A stretch of 64,000 nt of DNA from positions 16,368,142 to 16,432,141 of the forward strand of contig CAJINV010000001.1 in the NCBI GenBank assembly GCA_905178155.1, written 5' to 3'. The position numbers and the translations under genes were made by a program. Under the pieces are notes generated by a model. That model did not search any database and was not told the origin of the DNA. It worked only from the letters and a program-made list of their open reading frames with translations. Below are positions 32,570 through 45,280 of this stretch, piece by piece. The stretch comes from Amoebophrya sp. A120. Lineage: Eukaryota > Sar > Dinophyceae > Syndiniales > Amoebophryaceae. Each line of letters begins with the position of its first letter. The first letter of the stretch is position 1.

Positions 32570-34545
32570 ATGGGAGTCTTGAGCAAATCCGGTGCTTGGG
32601 TCAGTTCCAAGGGATTGGAGGCCAGCGTGGCCATGAAAGAGGGCGTCGTTAGCGAATTGGAACGATGCCAGAAAGCCATCGCCAGTCTGCTGAAGGTGCT
32701 TTATGGCAGCTTGCTTGGTTTTAGTTTTGCACCATGACCGAAATTTCGTGCTCATTTTCTTGCATAAAGATGCGGAATTTCTTGTGTAATCCGTTCGATG
32801 ATCTCTTTTCTAGGACTCATAGACACGATTCCAGAGAATACGTCCATTTCAGGTGATGCCGTCCTTTCCGTGTGATGCCGTCGCGTCTGCTTGCGCGTCA
32901 GTGAAGGCAATATTAGACAAGATTCAGGAGATCGAGGTACTTACTAGAGTTTCATGTGCGGAATGAATGACGTAGGCATGCTGACGAGTTCTGTGCTTGT
33001 TCAACCAAATGTCTTGTTCGCCCACTCATGCTCATTCATGATCCACGCAACGTGGCACATCTTTTTTTTCCACGAATTTGGCAGGCCGTCGCGTGGTCCA
33101 AGGAGAAGCTGTACGGGCTGTACATCCTGCTGATTGGATCCATCGAAAGCATCATCGGGTAGAGTAGTGTTTGCGAATTAGTTCTATGCCTCATGTTGCA
33201 TCATCCGTGTCGACAACACCGTGCAACCTAAAGACGGTAATGTGGCAGTCCCAAGTTCAGTTGTACACGAAACTGCCCAACTAGGTCCATTTCCCCGTTC
33301 GTCGTGCAGCCGATGTTGTGGGTGAAAGACCAGCTGATTGGCGTGTGCATGACCCTGACTACCTTCTGCTACACGGTGTTTGGCAAGATCGATGACTCCC
33401 TCGTGACGCCGATCGTTATGGCGGGAACCAACACGGGTTATCAAAGTGAAAAATCCCCCATCCCCATATCGGAAACGGAAGATGCGCGAACTTGTGATGC
33501 TGTATTTGAGTACACAAATCGACTTGTATTGCTAGAAGGCCAAGAGACGAAGCTGCGGCCTAAATTGCAGGCAATCTGTCATGATGTTTCCCACTTCCAT
33601 TTGCCTCCTGTCATCCTGGAGCTGCAAGGCCTTCCCACGCCAACCAGCACTGCAGTCCGCATCTTTTCCCTTCTAGCATGACAAAGCTGATTTGTGGCCA
33701 CAAATCTGCATCACAGATTTCCGTTTTGATATGGGGAGGGGGCATTTTTCATGGTAATGCGGGTGTGTGCTTGTACACCACCGCCAAGGACATTACCTAC
33801 ACGCAGTACGCAATGGTCAAGGACGGGCTCGTCATGCCAGTGGTCTCCACCGTCAACGCAGCTGTGGTAAGTTGTTTTTCGTCGTGTGCACAAAATTGGT
33901 CCACCACAGCCATTGTTTGGTTTCTACTACCTCCAAGATGCAGCTCGGCGCAGCTTGGCTTCTGTCTCGTTCTTTTCTCAGCGACAGCGTCATGGTAAAC
34001 AAAAACCGCGATACTTTATTTCCCCAGGTCTCCCCAGCGTACAGTGCGGCGTCTTGCGTCGCAAAGGGTGCCACGTCAAAAGCCATCAACGTCAGTGCCT
34101 GGGTGGATTCCAAGCTCAGTCTGGTCAGCATGATGGCAGCCGTTGTGGAGAAGTCCAAGAAGTTGGATGAGTGTGTCACCTCCGGTACACGAGATAGACC
34201 TTTTTGTTTTTTATGTTGCACTTGCATACAAGCGCACGTGCGCGACAGGCCCTTCATTTTTTTCTAGACGTTCTTAGCATCGTGAAGTAGAAAGTCAGCA
34301 ATAAGAACCGCATCGCAGGTGCGATTGAGAAGAAGTTGGTCCGCCCGGCGCTGGCAACTGCGACCTCCTTGGATTCCAAGTACCTCGGCGGCAGCACGCA
34401 GGACCTGATTAGCTCCACGGTGGTGCAGTTTCAGGAGGCGAAGGGCGTCCCGGTCGTCCCGGCGGTCACGGTGAAGCCAGTTGCCAACAAAACCGCCGCC
34501 GGCGCGCCTACCATCTCGCGTCCGCAGGTCGTGCGCCAGCACTAA
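32570..34545 (+). CDS. Unrecognised 310-residue protein, 7 exons, internally repeated
   Basis: Exons 32570-32695, 32853-32936, 33085-33158, 33285-33438, 33756-33866, 34028-34184 and 34319-34545. Six stretches are small and phase-consistent; the fourth intron is not GT-AG but a foldback element (see 33436-33755). The protein has amphipathic and hydrophobic helices (LYGLYILLIGSIESIIG, LIGVCMTLTTFCYTVFGK) and an internal duplication: GAWVSSKGLEASVAMKEGVV near the start resembles SAWVDSKLSLVSMMAAVVEK near residue 195. The composition recalls lipid-droplet coat proteins, but no defining motif is visible, so no function is assigned. The C-terminus is Val/Pro/Thr-rich (VPVVPAVTVKPVANK). Confidence 0.8.
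33436..33755 (+). mobile_element. Introner-like foldback element used as an intron
   Basis: A 317-nt intron without GT-AG ends. GGT occurs on both sides (33436-33438 and 33753-33755) as a possible target duplication; removal of one copy plus the insert joins TNTG to NAGVCLYTT in frame. The ends are inverted repeats: from 33446, GTGAAAAATCCCCCATCCCC pairs imperfectly with the complement of the right end, ATGAAAAATGCCCCCTCCCC, and similarity continues for about 85-90 bp, so nearly the whole element folds back. An exact 18-bp palindrome (GATTTGTGGCCACAAATC) lies near 33688. It shares TCTAGCATGACAAA with the element at 58070, so they are probably one family. Confidence 0.8.
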
Positions 34546-36752
34546 ACTATTGCATCTTCCCTGAAAATTGACTTGTGTCAAAATGTCAATCTGCAATAAA
34601 CCGTTTGTAGCTAGAGTAAAATTTGTGTTTTTGACAGGACCCCCGCTTCACGATAGGTTTGTTCAGACGAGGCAAAGCAATGAATCTATCCATCCTCGGA
34701 TGTTGGATCGATCTAAATTTTTTTCCGAGCAGGGTACAAGATGACCGGTCGGAGGACCACTCTATCTTGCGAAATACAGTAAGCTTGTGCAGTGGCGGTG
34801 CAGGAGATGTAGTCACTGTAATTTGATGAGAGCCCTTTTTGTCTACTGCAAACATGGGCGGCACATCTGTGAGCTGTCGCGTGTTTGTGCTGGACAATCT
34901 AACGCCTCGAGCTCAACTGGTGGGGTGTCCAGTATCCACCTCCGCGCCCGACAGCTGCATCCTCCGTGAAACGATGGTGTAGCAGGGGGGCGAGGGGAAG
35001 TCGTAAAGTACAATTTTCCTTGTGCCCAATTTGCTCTACACAAACATAGGTGAGACATGGAACGTACACTACATTTGCTTTCGATAGAAACTATTTGGCT
35101 TCATACAAAACTAACAGAGCATGGTATTGCTTCCTGACACGCAATCTTCAAATTTGACAAAAACCTAAATTAGAATCTGAACAATGCAGTACTCCTAACC
35201 TTGATACGCAAAAAAATCTCAAATAGGTGTTGTGCGATGCGTTATGTAAAAAGCTTGCATGATGCACTTGTACGAATTTCGTCGCTGCGGAGCAAGAAGC
35301 GGCCGAGAAATCGTTATGATATCGTATCTGTCGTTGTCCTAGAAGTACCGATGCTTATGAATAGCCTTCTCGCTGCGCTTCTTGGCTTTTTTTTTTTCGA
35401 TACGGTTCGCGCTATCCGGGGGACCCTGACCACCCATAATGTACTTACTAGGCGAGGATCTCGATGATCCCCTGAACAGTTTTGCAGAGGAACGCGCGTG
35501 AGCTGGTGTGGCGTACGTGTCCCTCAACAAGCTACACTGCTAGTTCAGGCTATCTGGCTACCCGATAATTTTCCTCTACGCGCAGGCATTTTATTCGCAG
35601 GAATGGAAACTATTTCGAAGATCCATCGCAATTGCACTTCAAGCGCCAAAGTGGTCAAAGCGTCAGTTGTAGTGGAAGCTTCGCACGGTTACCATCTCCT
35701 CACGAAGCGAAATCTGTCGCGCCATGCTCATGATGATGTTTACGTCTGCTATGCTCAATGTTATCATATTTTTTTTACCGAAAAGAACAACTTCAATCAC
35801 AATTTTCCGGCCAAAATAAATCACATCTTCGAATTTCAACACAAAAAAAGCCTTTCCTCCACTCGATTTTGAACAGAGCCTCAGCCTGCTTATCTGAGCA
35901 GACTAGCGCTGAAAGTATACTAGCAAACAAGTTTCGATTTTTTGCTATGATGATTTTCCCTAAAGAATGTTTGCATTATGCCTACAAAAGTTAGTTTCGG
36001 AGGCAGCAATGTTGTGCAAAATATCGGTCGACCGTAGAATGCAGATATGCAACATTCGCCGGGTCTGCAGGGGATGATTCTGCATGTTGGTCTTGCTTCA
36101 TTCTTGCGAAGATGGGAGCTGAGTCGTGACCCTTTATTGGTAGCATTGTACAGTGCACGATACTGAAGAATGAAGACGAGAAATATAAAAATGTACGTGA
36201 AAATTTTCCTCTTCGTGCCAGTGAGGCGATGATGCTCGGTGGTCGGCACGAATTACCGTTGCACGCCAACTACACCGGTCTACGTTATGATTGGACTTTG
36301 ACAGTAACGTTTCAAATAAGAAGCTGCGATTTTTTGTCCTGGTTCTGCGGGTTTGCGCTCCCAAGTCGCGGGTCTTCCGCCTTGAGACCAAGATATGTTC
36401 ACAGTGGTGGTTGAAGGAAAAAGGTGTAGCTTCTCTTGTCAGCATGCGATTAGAAACCAAACGAGCAGCCCGTTTTCGTGGACTCGCATCACTTTGGAGG
36501 AGTGCTTGAGATAGCTGAGCGACAAGCAAAAAGCATTAAATTTTCCGTTCTCGAACGCTTCTTACAATTCACTAGAATATTTGTGTTGAACAAAGACATA
36601 AAGACGCGCGAACATCACCCGATGTGGCAGCGCCGATCTTCTTGAGACTTCAACATGGAGTAATGGCTAGGCGTGCATAGCTCTAAAGAACGGCTCCAGC
36701 TTCGCCCGAAATTCGATTTTGCGCGGAGCAACGAATACATTTCACACCCAAA
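34546..36752. other. Long AT-rich intergenic stretch
   Basis: 2.2 kb without a supported gene. A minus-strand stretch near 35340-35605 has a good donor (gtaagtac) and short open frames, but no frame extends convincingly. It is the only hint of a minus-strand gene in the window. Confidence 0.4.
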
Positions 36753-39739
36753 ATGAAGACGTCGTCGTCTTTGCTCCCCGAAGACTCCTCTGCATCTAGC
36801 GACGTGAAAAAGCTTCCTTCCCGCCTCAGCGTCGACATGAATGCCGCCAGGAGAGGCACCACCAAGCCTATGGCTGTCGGTCCATCGCCCTCCACGTCGT
36901 CGTCGTCCTCCTCTTCTCGGGATCTGTGCAACGGCCTCGAAGCAATGCGGGCACGAATACGGAATTTGCACCAGCAATACGGAGATTCTCTGGAGGAGGT
37001 GGAGGCAAATCTGTCGCGCATGGATTTTGCAGATGTGGAGTCGAGTCGCAGTCGCGAGCAGGGGAACCCCGGCACAGTTGCAGAAAAGGCCAACTTTTCG
37101 GCCGGCGGGTCTAGCGGAAGAGTAGCGGGTCTTGCAAATGACAAGCCTTTGGCAGCCACGCAGGCGGAGGTGGACAGGATGAACTCCCTTATCCGCGCCA
37201 GTCGCGAGAGCGATAGGAGCAGCCGAAGTGGCAACAAACCTGTAAGCGATTCTGGACACACGGATGTCGTACCGCGCAGCAGGGGCACTGGTGTCGGGCA
37301 TATTACACCAGGTGCGGTCAGCGCGCAGCGGTCGTCCGGCGAGCTGCGTTTGAGTAATCAGAAGAGTGCCAGTTTTGCCAAGAGCAACGGGGACCTCCGC
37401 TCGCAAAACAACGCAGCGTCCAACGGCGTTACTTCGCTGTTATCCTACCTGGACACGGTAGACCAAGAGAACCAGCAGGACCTGGCGGCAATCGACCGTC
37501 GCAGCGATTTGCGGCAGAGCAGCGCGGCAGAGGTTGTTGCAGACCGTCTTTCGCTTCTGGAAATCGAACTGACCGATAAGCGGGAAACGGTACAGAGACT
37601 CAGACAGGCCCTGGACAGGCAAAAAAAGGACGCTGCCGAACGGGATCTCCAACTGCAAAAGGTACATCTAATCTGCATGTTCTTTACTCCTCACCTCGTC
37701 GACGGACACCTGGCATGGAAATCGCAAAGTCACTTTCCCTTACTAGAGCACTTTTCGTGAATTTGGAATAAGAGTGTTTTTTTACCAACAGGCCTCTGCA
37801 GATCAGCTCGCGGCGCAAAAGAAGGAATGCGATGAGCAGGTGGAGCGGCAGTTGGTGCTATGCGACCGCTTGCTGAAGGAGAAAACGGACTTGACAAAGC
37901 GCATTTCGAGCTTGGCCGAGGAACTCAAAACTGCAGAACGGAAATTTTCGAAAAAGGTTGAAGAGCTGCAGGAGGGTATGATTGTGTGTTTCGCTCTTCC
38001 TTCACCGGTATAGATTTCCTGATAGTGTCGATCGAAGTTAGCTCCGTGCGTCAGTGGCGAACTAGCACACAAAATCAAACAATGTCAAAGTATTCAAAAA
38101 TCCTAAATTAACAGATCACGCGAAGGATGTCGCACGTCAAAAGCAGAACTGGGCAACGAGTGAGCGTTTGCGGCGGGAGAACTGGGAAAAGGAAAAGACA
38201 AAAGAGATCAAGGAGATCACTATCAAGGGATTGGAGCCCGAAATCGAGCGGATATTGAGCGCTCACAGGACGGAAAAGAAGCGCATCGAAGAGCAGCACC
38301 AAGTGGAAAAAACTGAATTGCAGTCCGATTTGGAACGAAGGTAGGTAGTGGAACCCAACAAGATTGTCCTCCTACTGTTTTTCTTTTTTACAATCTCTAC
38401 AACGTGAGTATTGAGTACCACATCATCTGCCGCAAACGGGTTTCCCACGCACAGAAAACATGATCAGAAGAGAACAAGAATCGATATTCAGGTATGAGCG
38501 TCGATTGCAGGAAGCTCGCGAAGCATCGCGGCGGGAAACGGACCGGTTACTGGAAGCGGAGCAAGACCGGCAGCGGGCCAAACTGGACGAGAAGACGGGG
38601 CAAATCAGCAAGACGCACCAGGACGAGCGCAAGCGGCACCTGGAAGACGTGCGGCAGATGCAGGAAACGTGCGACAAGCGGGTAAACGAGCTCCAGCTGC
38701 ATTGGGAGAAGCAGCTGCGCGAGCTGCAACAGAAGTTCCGTTCGGAGCTGGACGCAAAAGACGCGGACCTGCAACAGCTCAAGCAGAAAGCGCGACAGGA
38801 ATTCGAACAGGAAGAGAAGGAATTGCGAGAAAAGCTGCGGCTCGACGGTGAGGCGACGCGAACCAAATTAGAGGAGCAGTTCACCGCACGGGTAAAACAA
38901 GCCGAAGTGGACATTCGAGCGGAGGTACAAAAAAAGCGAGACTGGGAAATCGAGCAATTGACAACGAGGCTCGGAAAGGAGCAGCTGGACCTCGAGCGGC
39001 AGTTCGCCACGAAACTAGAGACGGAGAAGACCGTATCGAGGGAGAAAAATGTGGCGTGGTCATGCTGGAACTACTAATTATTCGACGAGCGCAAATAATA
39101 TTTACGACCAAACAATCTTGATCAATCTATCACCAACATCGGTAGGCGTAGTCTACCTTTGTTCCTGTTTCATTCACGCAACAATATTTTTCTCATGCAT
39201 AGTCCGCATTGTGGGACAAGATGGCCGCGGAGCACGGCGCACTGTCCGCAAAGTTGACGGCCGCCATGGAGGCAACCGCCAGCGCGGAGGTCCGACTGCT
39301 GGAGGCAGAGAAGACGCGGAACGACGCCGACACGAGCAAGGACTTGGTCACGACCGAGCTGGTGGATGTCAAGGACCGACTGGCGCACGCGCTGCGCAAG
39401 GCGGACCTGGCGGAGAGCCAGAAACAGGAAGTAAACAAGCAGCAGCAAATGCAGGAAGTGCAGCATGACCGCGAGGTTCAACTCTTGACCGAGCAGTTGA
39501 AGTCGTCCCAAGCCGCTCTCGCGGACGCGGAGCAGGCCAAAGCTCTCGGCGAGAAGGCGAGCGCCGAGCGCGAGGCCGAAAGCGCACGCGTGCTGGAGGA
39601 ACGGGTCCGCAGCACGCTGGCGAAAAAGGACGGCACCATCGAAGACCTGAAGCGCCGACTCAGCTCGAAGGACAACCAAATCAAGGAATGCGAATTCATG
39701 TTGCAGAAACAACGCGAGGAGCTCCTTTCTGGGTTGTGA
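36753..39739 (+). CDS. CEP131/AZI1-like centriolar coiled-coil protein
   Basis: Exons 36753-37661, 37792-37975, 38115-38340, 38492-39032 and 39203-39739; 798 residues. Donors are gtacat, gtatga, gtaggt and gtatcg. The first 230 residues are Ser-rich and disordered; the rest is almost continuous coiled coil. The block KGLEPEIERILSAHRTEKKR matches the CEP131 signature (GLEPEIxxLIxxHxxEVxxL), and KKRDWEIEQLTTRLGKEQ matches its later KxRDKEIELxIxRL segment in the right order and spacing. CEP131 works at centriolar satellites and the ciliary transition zone. Exon 4 must begin at 38492 for the frame to hold. Other coiled-coil proteins could mimic parts, but the two ordered motifs favour this call. 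Confidence 0.68.
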
Positions 39740-40570
39740 CTGCGAGAAATAAGTAGCGATTTCTGTACTTGTGCTGTTATGCAAATCGAGACAACATCTC
39801 TCAGTTGCAGTACTTACTCACACAATGTTCCACTTCTGCCACCTCTGCAATTCGATGACGATGGGGTTCCATTTATCAACGATCCTATATCATTTGCAAA
39901 ACGGCGCACACACAGAATTTGAAAATTGAAAAAGCACGGCAACAGATCAGTGTTTAGAGAGCCTCGTTGTGTTCGTCAGAGATCGTCAAGCACAGAGACG
40001 GAACAATGCCTGAGCTAGAGCACATTGAAAGTGCTTGGTCGATTTCGTCTCGTCGTGCTCGCAACCTCGATTTGCTTCCGATGCTCGCACTAGCCCTTCT
40101 CGTTCTGAGCGCCTGTTCCTTGTGGTGATTGCTGATATCTATGCTTCTTGGTTGTTTAAAACGATTACGATAAAGGTGACACCTCAACATGATTACAATG
40201 ATTCAATCTCTTGCTCGTTAAAGGCGGAAGTTCTTGAAGGCAAGGTTTTTTTTGAAACATAAGCCTTTGTTTCTATTGAACCAGCACGTCGCTCGTCCTA
40301 GGAATAGACAACGCTAGAATTCTACTCCGAATCAATCGGACGGGACGATAATCGAGCACCTGCTGTACTGCATAGTATCCGTCGAACCAACGACTCCCGC
40401 GAGAAACCTGCAGTGCGGCGACTTCGGTTGTGCCGAAGCGCTCATCGGGGGACTCCGCTTCCTCCAGCGGGCATAATGCGGCTGCAATCACTCTTCCCCC
40501 TGTGATTGTTTGCATGTTGAGGCATCGATAACACGCCACGAACAAGCAGGAGTTCACAAGCACAGGCGAG
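39740..40570. other. Intergenic
   Basis: 831 bases, no gene seen; small frames at 40035-40262 lack any domain. Confidence 0.5.
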
Positions 40571-43500
40571 ATGGCGGTGCAGCCCGCGGCGCACCTGAAT
40601 CCGGACGTCTGCTTCGCAGTGCTCCATGAATGGGTGCGGCTGAGCATCGCCCCGAGCGCCACCTTTCAGCAGGTGAAGTCGGGAGAGCTGGCTCGCTACG
40701 TGTACAACCGACTTTCGGGGAAGAACGCGGCTAGCCTGAAGGACTTGTGCTACGAGCTCGGTGACCAGGAAAATGTGCCGCGGGAAGCCGATTCCGAGGA
40801 GGAACGCAGTGCGAAAATCTTGCAGATTTGGAGCAACACGCTGAGCCTGGTGGTCACCGATTTCGACACGGAGGACGAGAAGTATTCCACCGAGGTACAG
40901 TCGTTGGACGACGAGAAACAGATCCTGTTGATGGACATGGTGGAGCCCTACCTCGAGAAGCAGGACGAGGAGAATCAAAATTACCAGGACGAGGAAAACG
41001 GAGATAACGAAATGGGAATACCGATCCCACCACCAAAATTGCAGGCACAGGTGGTTCACACAAACACCTCCACGTCGACCACTGCTGTGGCAGACAACAC
41101 GGGCAGGAATAATGGAAGAGAACCGGAGGACTTGCCCGACTTCGCGACTCCGGTGTCGGATTCCCACCGCATGCAGGTCTGCGGCGGTGCCGGGGTACTA
41201 GACAAAGAGATCAAAGCAACCGGCTTCTTTCGGGACGGCACAGAAGATCGCAAGAAGCAGCACGGCGGCGGGGGAGTGTTCAATCACGCCCCATTCGGTG
41301 ATAATCAGGGAGCAGCAGGCTCTTGCCAGGACGAAGTCATGAGCGACCGCATTGGCGAGACCAATTTCGCAGGTCCGAGAACGTCTCCCAGAAGTAGGAC
41401 GGCTACTTCCGGTTACAACAAGTTCCTCCAGCAACGCGACGAATTCGACGCCGGGCCACGAATGGCCGCCGGTGGCGTCCTTGTGGGAAATCAGCCGTCT
41501 GCTTCTTCGAAGTCCCCGCGAGCGCTTGTTCCCAGTCCGCATAGTACAAATTTGGCGACCGCGGAGGGCTCCGGATCCGCCACCGCACGGGAGCCGGCGC
41601 AGCAGCGGGCGAGCTTGAAGGAGAGGGACCTGCAAATCCAGTCGCTGCAAGCGGAGGTTGCGCGGCTAAAGAAGGACACCGCCGGGCGGACGCAAGCCGC
41701 CAACCTACTGATGGACGCGGAGTTTGACGGAGCCATTGAACGGCAGGAGCTAGCGCGCAATCTGCAGAGCGCCAAGGAAAAAATCAAATCCCTCGAGGAC
41801 AAGTACATCGCCCTGGAAAAGGTGAACGCAACGCAGCTGGAAAAGCTGCAGGACCTTGACCGGCTGCGCGAAGTGGGCGAAGAAGCGGCTGCGAGCAAGA
41901 GAAAAGTGGAAAACTTGAACGCCAAGGTAGCGGAGCTCAATGCCGAAAGAGCGCAGTTTTTGACCGACCGACACAGGATTAAGCAGCTGGAAGTCGTATT
42001 GCATTGCTTTTTTCGTCGGCATTAACTAGTGTTTGCATCAACGTTTAAGACTTGCATTTGGGGTGCTGAGCTTTCTCCTTCATAAAAAAGATCGAAATCA
42101 GCCACAAATAAAAGAGGATCTGAACGCAATTGACATTGATAAACAGGAACTGCAAACGCTGTCGCAGGAGTATCAGAAGCTGCAGGAAAATGAAAAGATC
42201 GCGGACACCTTGCGGGAGAAAAATGCTCATTCGCAGTCTACCGTCGCGCGATTGGAGGAACAGATACGGGCACTCGAGCAAAAGGCGAGAGACGCAGCGG
42301 AAGCGGCAGACCAAATGAAGCAGATTAATGAGGAGACCACAGGAAGTACAAATAGAGCTCAATTTGTTACTTGTTGTTTCTTTTTTCGCATAGAAACGCA
42401 GCATCTCTAGCTTACGCGAACCTGAAGATGTCGTGTGAGCTTTCATATCACCTTGCAGAGACGCAGTGATGCTTTGTGAAAAATTTTCAAATTCGCCCTA
42501 GGTGTCCGCATGCTGCAATCAAGCAAGGAAGAGGAGTTGTTCGCCGCCGAAGGTCGGCGTCGCGAAGCCCTGGCGGAGCAGCGCGCGCGCTTCGAGGCGG
42601 ACATCCGAAAGTTGGAGGAAAAACTGAAGACCGTCGAGAAGGAGCACGCGGAGGAGGTGCAGCGCCTCGAGCAAAGCCACGTTGGGGAGCGGGACGCACT
42701 GAAGGACCATTTGGAAAAAAAGGAGAGTCTCATTCTCGAGCGGAAGCAGGCACTGTTGGACGCCGAAAACCACCATGCGCAGGAGATTCGGCGGCTGCAG
42801 ACGGAACACCTGCAAGCTTGTGATCGCCTTCGGAATGACCTAGGAAGAGACCAATCAAGCTCAGTAATTTTATACTCTTTGTTCCGCCGCACTGGCACAC
42901 GTGCTTGAGAAACCTTATTTGTTCACTAGTGTACTGTATTCTGTTTCTGCATCTGCTCTGTGAGTCTGACAACCGTTAACGTATCTCTTTCCCACAGGAA
43001 ACGCGACTCCGCGAAGAGCTTGAAGAACGGCATGCGAAGGCGCTGAAGATCGCGGAGGACGGATTTGCGGCCGACCGTAGCCGTTTGGAAAAGCGCATAA
43101 AAGCCTTGGAGGAAAACATTGAAGCAGTCACAGCTGATCTGCAGGCCGAGCGGCGGAACCGAGCTCGCGAGGTGGACGAATTGCGCAATGAGGGCGACAA
43201 AAGCGAAAAGGAATTGATTGCGACTTGGCAACAACGGGTTGACGATGCCAACCAGCGGCTGGAGAACGAGCAGGAGCGCATGCGGCAGGCGGAGAAAAAC
43301 GTGGAACAGAAATGGAACGAACAATGCATGAACCTGCGCAACCAGTACGCGCAGGATCTAGCAACCAATATAGCCGCGGCTCGCACGGAATGGGTGGAAA
43401 AAGAACGCAGCTTCAAGACGGAGGCGCAAGAAATTGTGGCCAAGGCCGAGGCCGAGTACCGGCGCTTGAAAGACGAAAACGAGAGGACTAAAGGTGAACT

Positions 43501-45280
43501 CACGGCGCAGCTGACAGCCGCGCTGGCGGAGGTGGAAAAAGTAAAACAGGAGCAGCACAACGAGCGCGACAAGCTGGTACTGAAACACCAACGCGATGCG
43601 CAAGATAATCGCAGTAAAGCGGAAGAAGTGCTCAAAGATCTAAAGGAGAGGCACCAAAAGGAGCTGGAAAGCCAGAAGAAGCAGCTAGAAAGCGAGCTGG
43701 GGAACCGGCAGCGCGTCGAAGTCGAGAAAGCCCGGGATGCTGAAAACGAAAAAATGCAAGACCTCCGGAAACAGCACGAAATCGATGTTGCCGAGCTGGT
43801 GGAAACAATTCAGGGTCTGCGCACCCAGCTGACCGAGAAGGACCAGCGTCTCGTGCAAGCGGAGGTATTTCTGAACTTTTTTTCTGTTTTACTTTCTTTC
43901 AGTGCCTCGACTGCCCACACCAAAAGATTTAGATTGAAGTCGATCACTATGACTGATGGCATACATCTTTGCGCGAGTGAATTGAACCTGAAAGTAGAAA
44001 CAAGAACTTACAAAACAGAAAGAGCATGCAGAGACGCGGAATTCGTTGGAGTTGCAGCAGAGCGAGGCGAGCAACAGTGCGTTTACCACGCTGCGAAGCA
44101 AGTGCGACTCTCTGAAAGAGGAGCTGAGTCAGAAGAAGGACGAAAACGCGCAACTCCAGCTGGATAACGAGGAGGCCAATCTGAAACTGAAGTGCGTCAT
44201 GGAAACTAGTCAGAAGGAGAAGCAGCAGCTTCTAGCGGAAAGGGAGGACCTGGCGAGCAGACTCGCACACGCCGACGAGAAGGTTCTCCAGACCGAGGCA
44301 CGGTGCCGACTGCAGCGGGAGCAGGCGCACGCGGCGAAGCACGGCATTCAAAGCATGCAGGTGTTGGACACGCTGCGCGGCCGGCAGCTCGCGGAGGCGC
44401 AAAGTGGCGCCACGGACTGGCAGGAAAAGTATCGAACCCTGCATGAGGCCTTTAAGGAGCTGTCCACTGCGTTCGAGCAAGACAAGGCCGCGCGGGAACG
44501 GCCTGCTCAGTTGGGCGACGTGGCTGCCATCAACCACGACCTGCTCGAGGAAAACATTCGGCTGAAAAAAGAAAAGAAAGATGTGGTATCGAGTGTTTTG
44601 GAAACGTGATGCGATTCACCTATTTTTCGTGGCTTCTAGTACCTTTTGATGCTTCGAAATTTTGCAACTTACACAAGACCTGGATTCCGAACCTCCGCAG
44701 CAGAAGTTTTCGAGTTTTTTGTTGCCCAAAAAATCTTCAGCTTGTGCGGCACGCCGCGCAGCTCCGGTCCCTTGGCGTGGCAGCGACAACAACTCCCGCG
44801 AGCGGAGCGAACACGCAGCTCCTTGAGGAACCGGACGACAAAACAAACCCAGCCGCCATGGATTGCGACGTTGCGGCGACCGGCTCTGCACCTGAAGGCA
44901 CTTCTTCCGCTGCTCCGCGTGGTCGCAGTACTGCTGCGTCTAAAAATCTTCCCGGAAGTAGTGGATCTTCGTCCAGCGCCGGCGGAACTGGTTCCATCCT
45001 CAAAACAAACAAGGTCGTCGCGCTTTCCTCGAACACCGGCGGCGCGGACCTGCAAGAGCGAGAAATAAACAGCCACCAATACGAGTTCGAGCAGAAGGAC
45101 GTGCCGAAGGTTTTGGAAGAGAAAAACTCACATAACGATATGCTCGGCTATCCGCCACGCGGCCTTCCGGTCAAGCGCGAACTCGGGGCTCACGAACGCA
45201 CCGACAGTGCAGAAAAGAGGATGAAAATGACCACCGGTGCGCACAAAGAGGATGGCCAAGGACAGTGCGCGCAGCAATGA
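40571..45280 (+). CDS. Long coiled-coil protein, possibly with an N-terminal helical head
   Basis: Exons 40571-41992 (or 41995), 42102-42345, 42502-42863, 42998-43864, 44019-44585 and 44741-45280; about 1,333 residues. Phases agree across all joins; the first donor is either gtcgta or gtattg. Residues 1-130 form a compact helical, acidic head (CFAVLHEWVRLSIAPSATF, then KILQIWSNTLSLVVTDF), reminiscent of Hook-type heads but without a firm motif. From about residue 330 to 1150 the sequence is heptad-rich coiled coil (for example RLEEQIRALEQKARDAAEAA). The last 180 residues are low-complexity with basic patches (LPVKRELGAHERTDSAEKRM). It follows the CEP131-like gene with 0.8 kb between, so a related cytoskeletal role is plausible but not shown. 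Confidence 0.75.

Noticed and set aside
32570-34545. Calling this gene a perilipin
   Set aside because: The resemblance is in helix character and composition only; no defining motif is visible.
35339-35605. Possible minus-strand gene with a gtaagtac donor
   Set aside because: Several frames are briefly open but none links to a convincing protein, and every other gene is on the plus strand.
36615-37406. 263-codon minus-strand frame opposite the CEP131-like gene
   Set aside because: Shadow of the Ser-rich plus-strand exon; no recognisable domain and no splice support.
40571-40960. Calling the second coiled-coil protein a Hook protein
   Set aside because: The head is of similar size, but I cannot line up the conserved Hook motifs.
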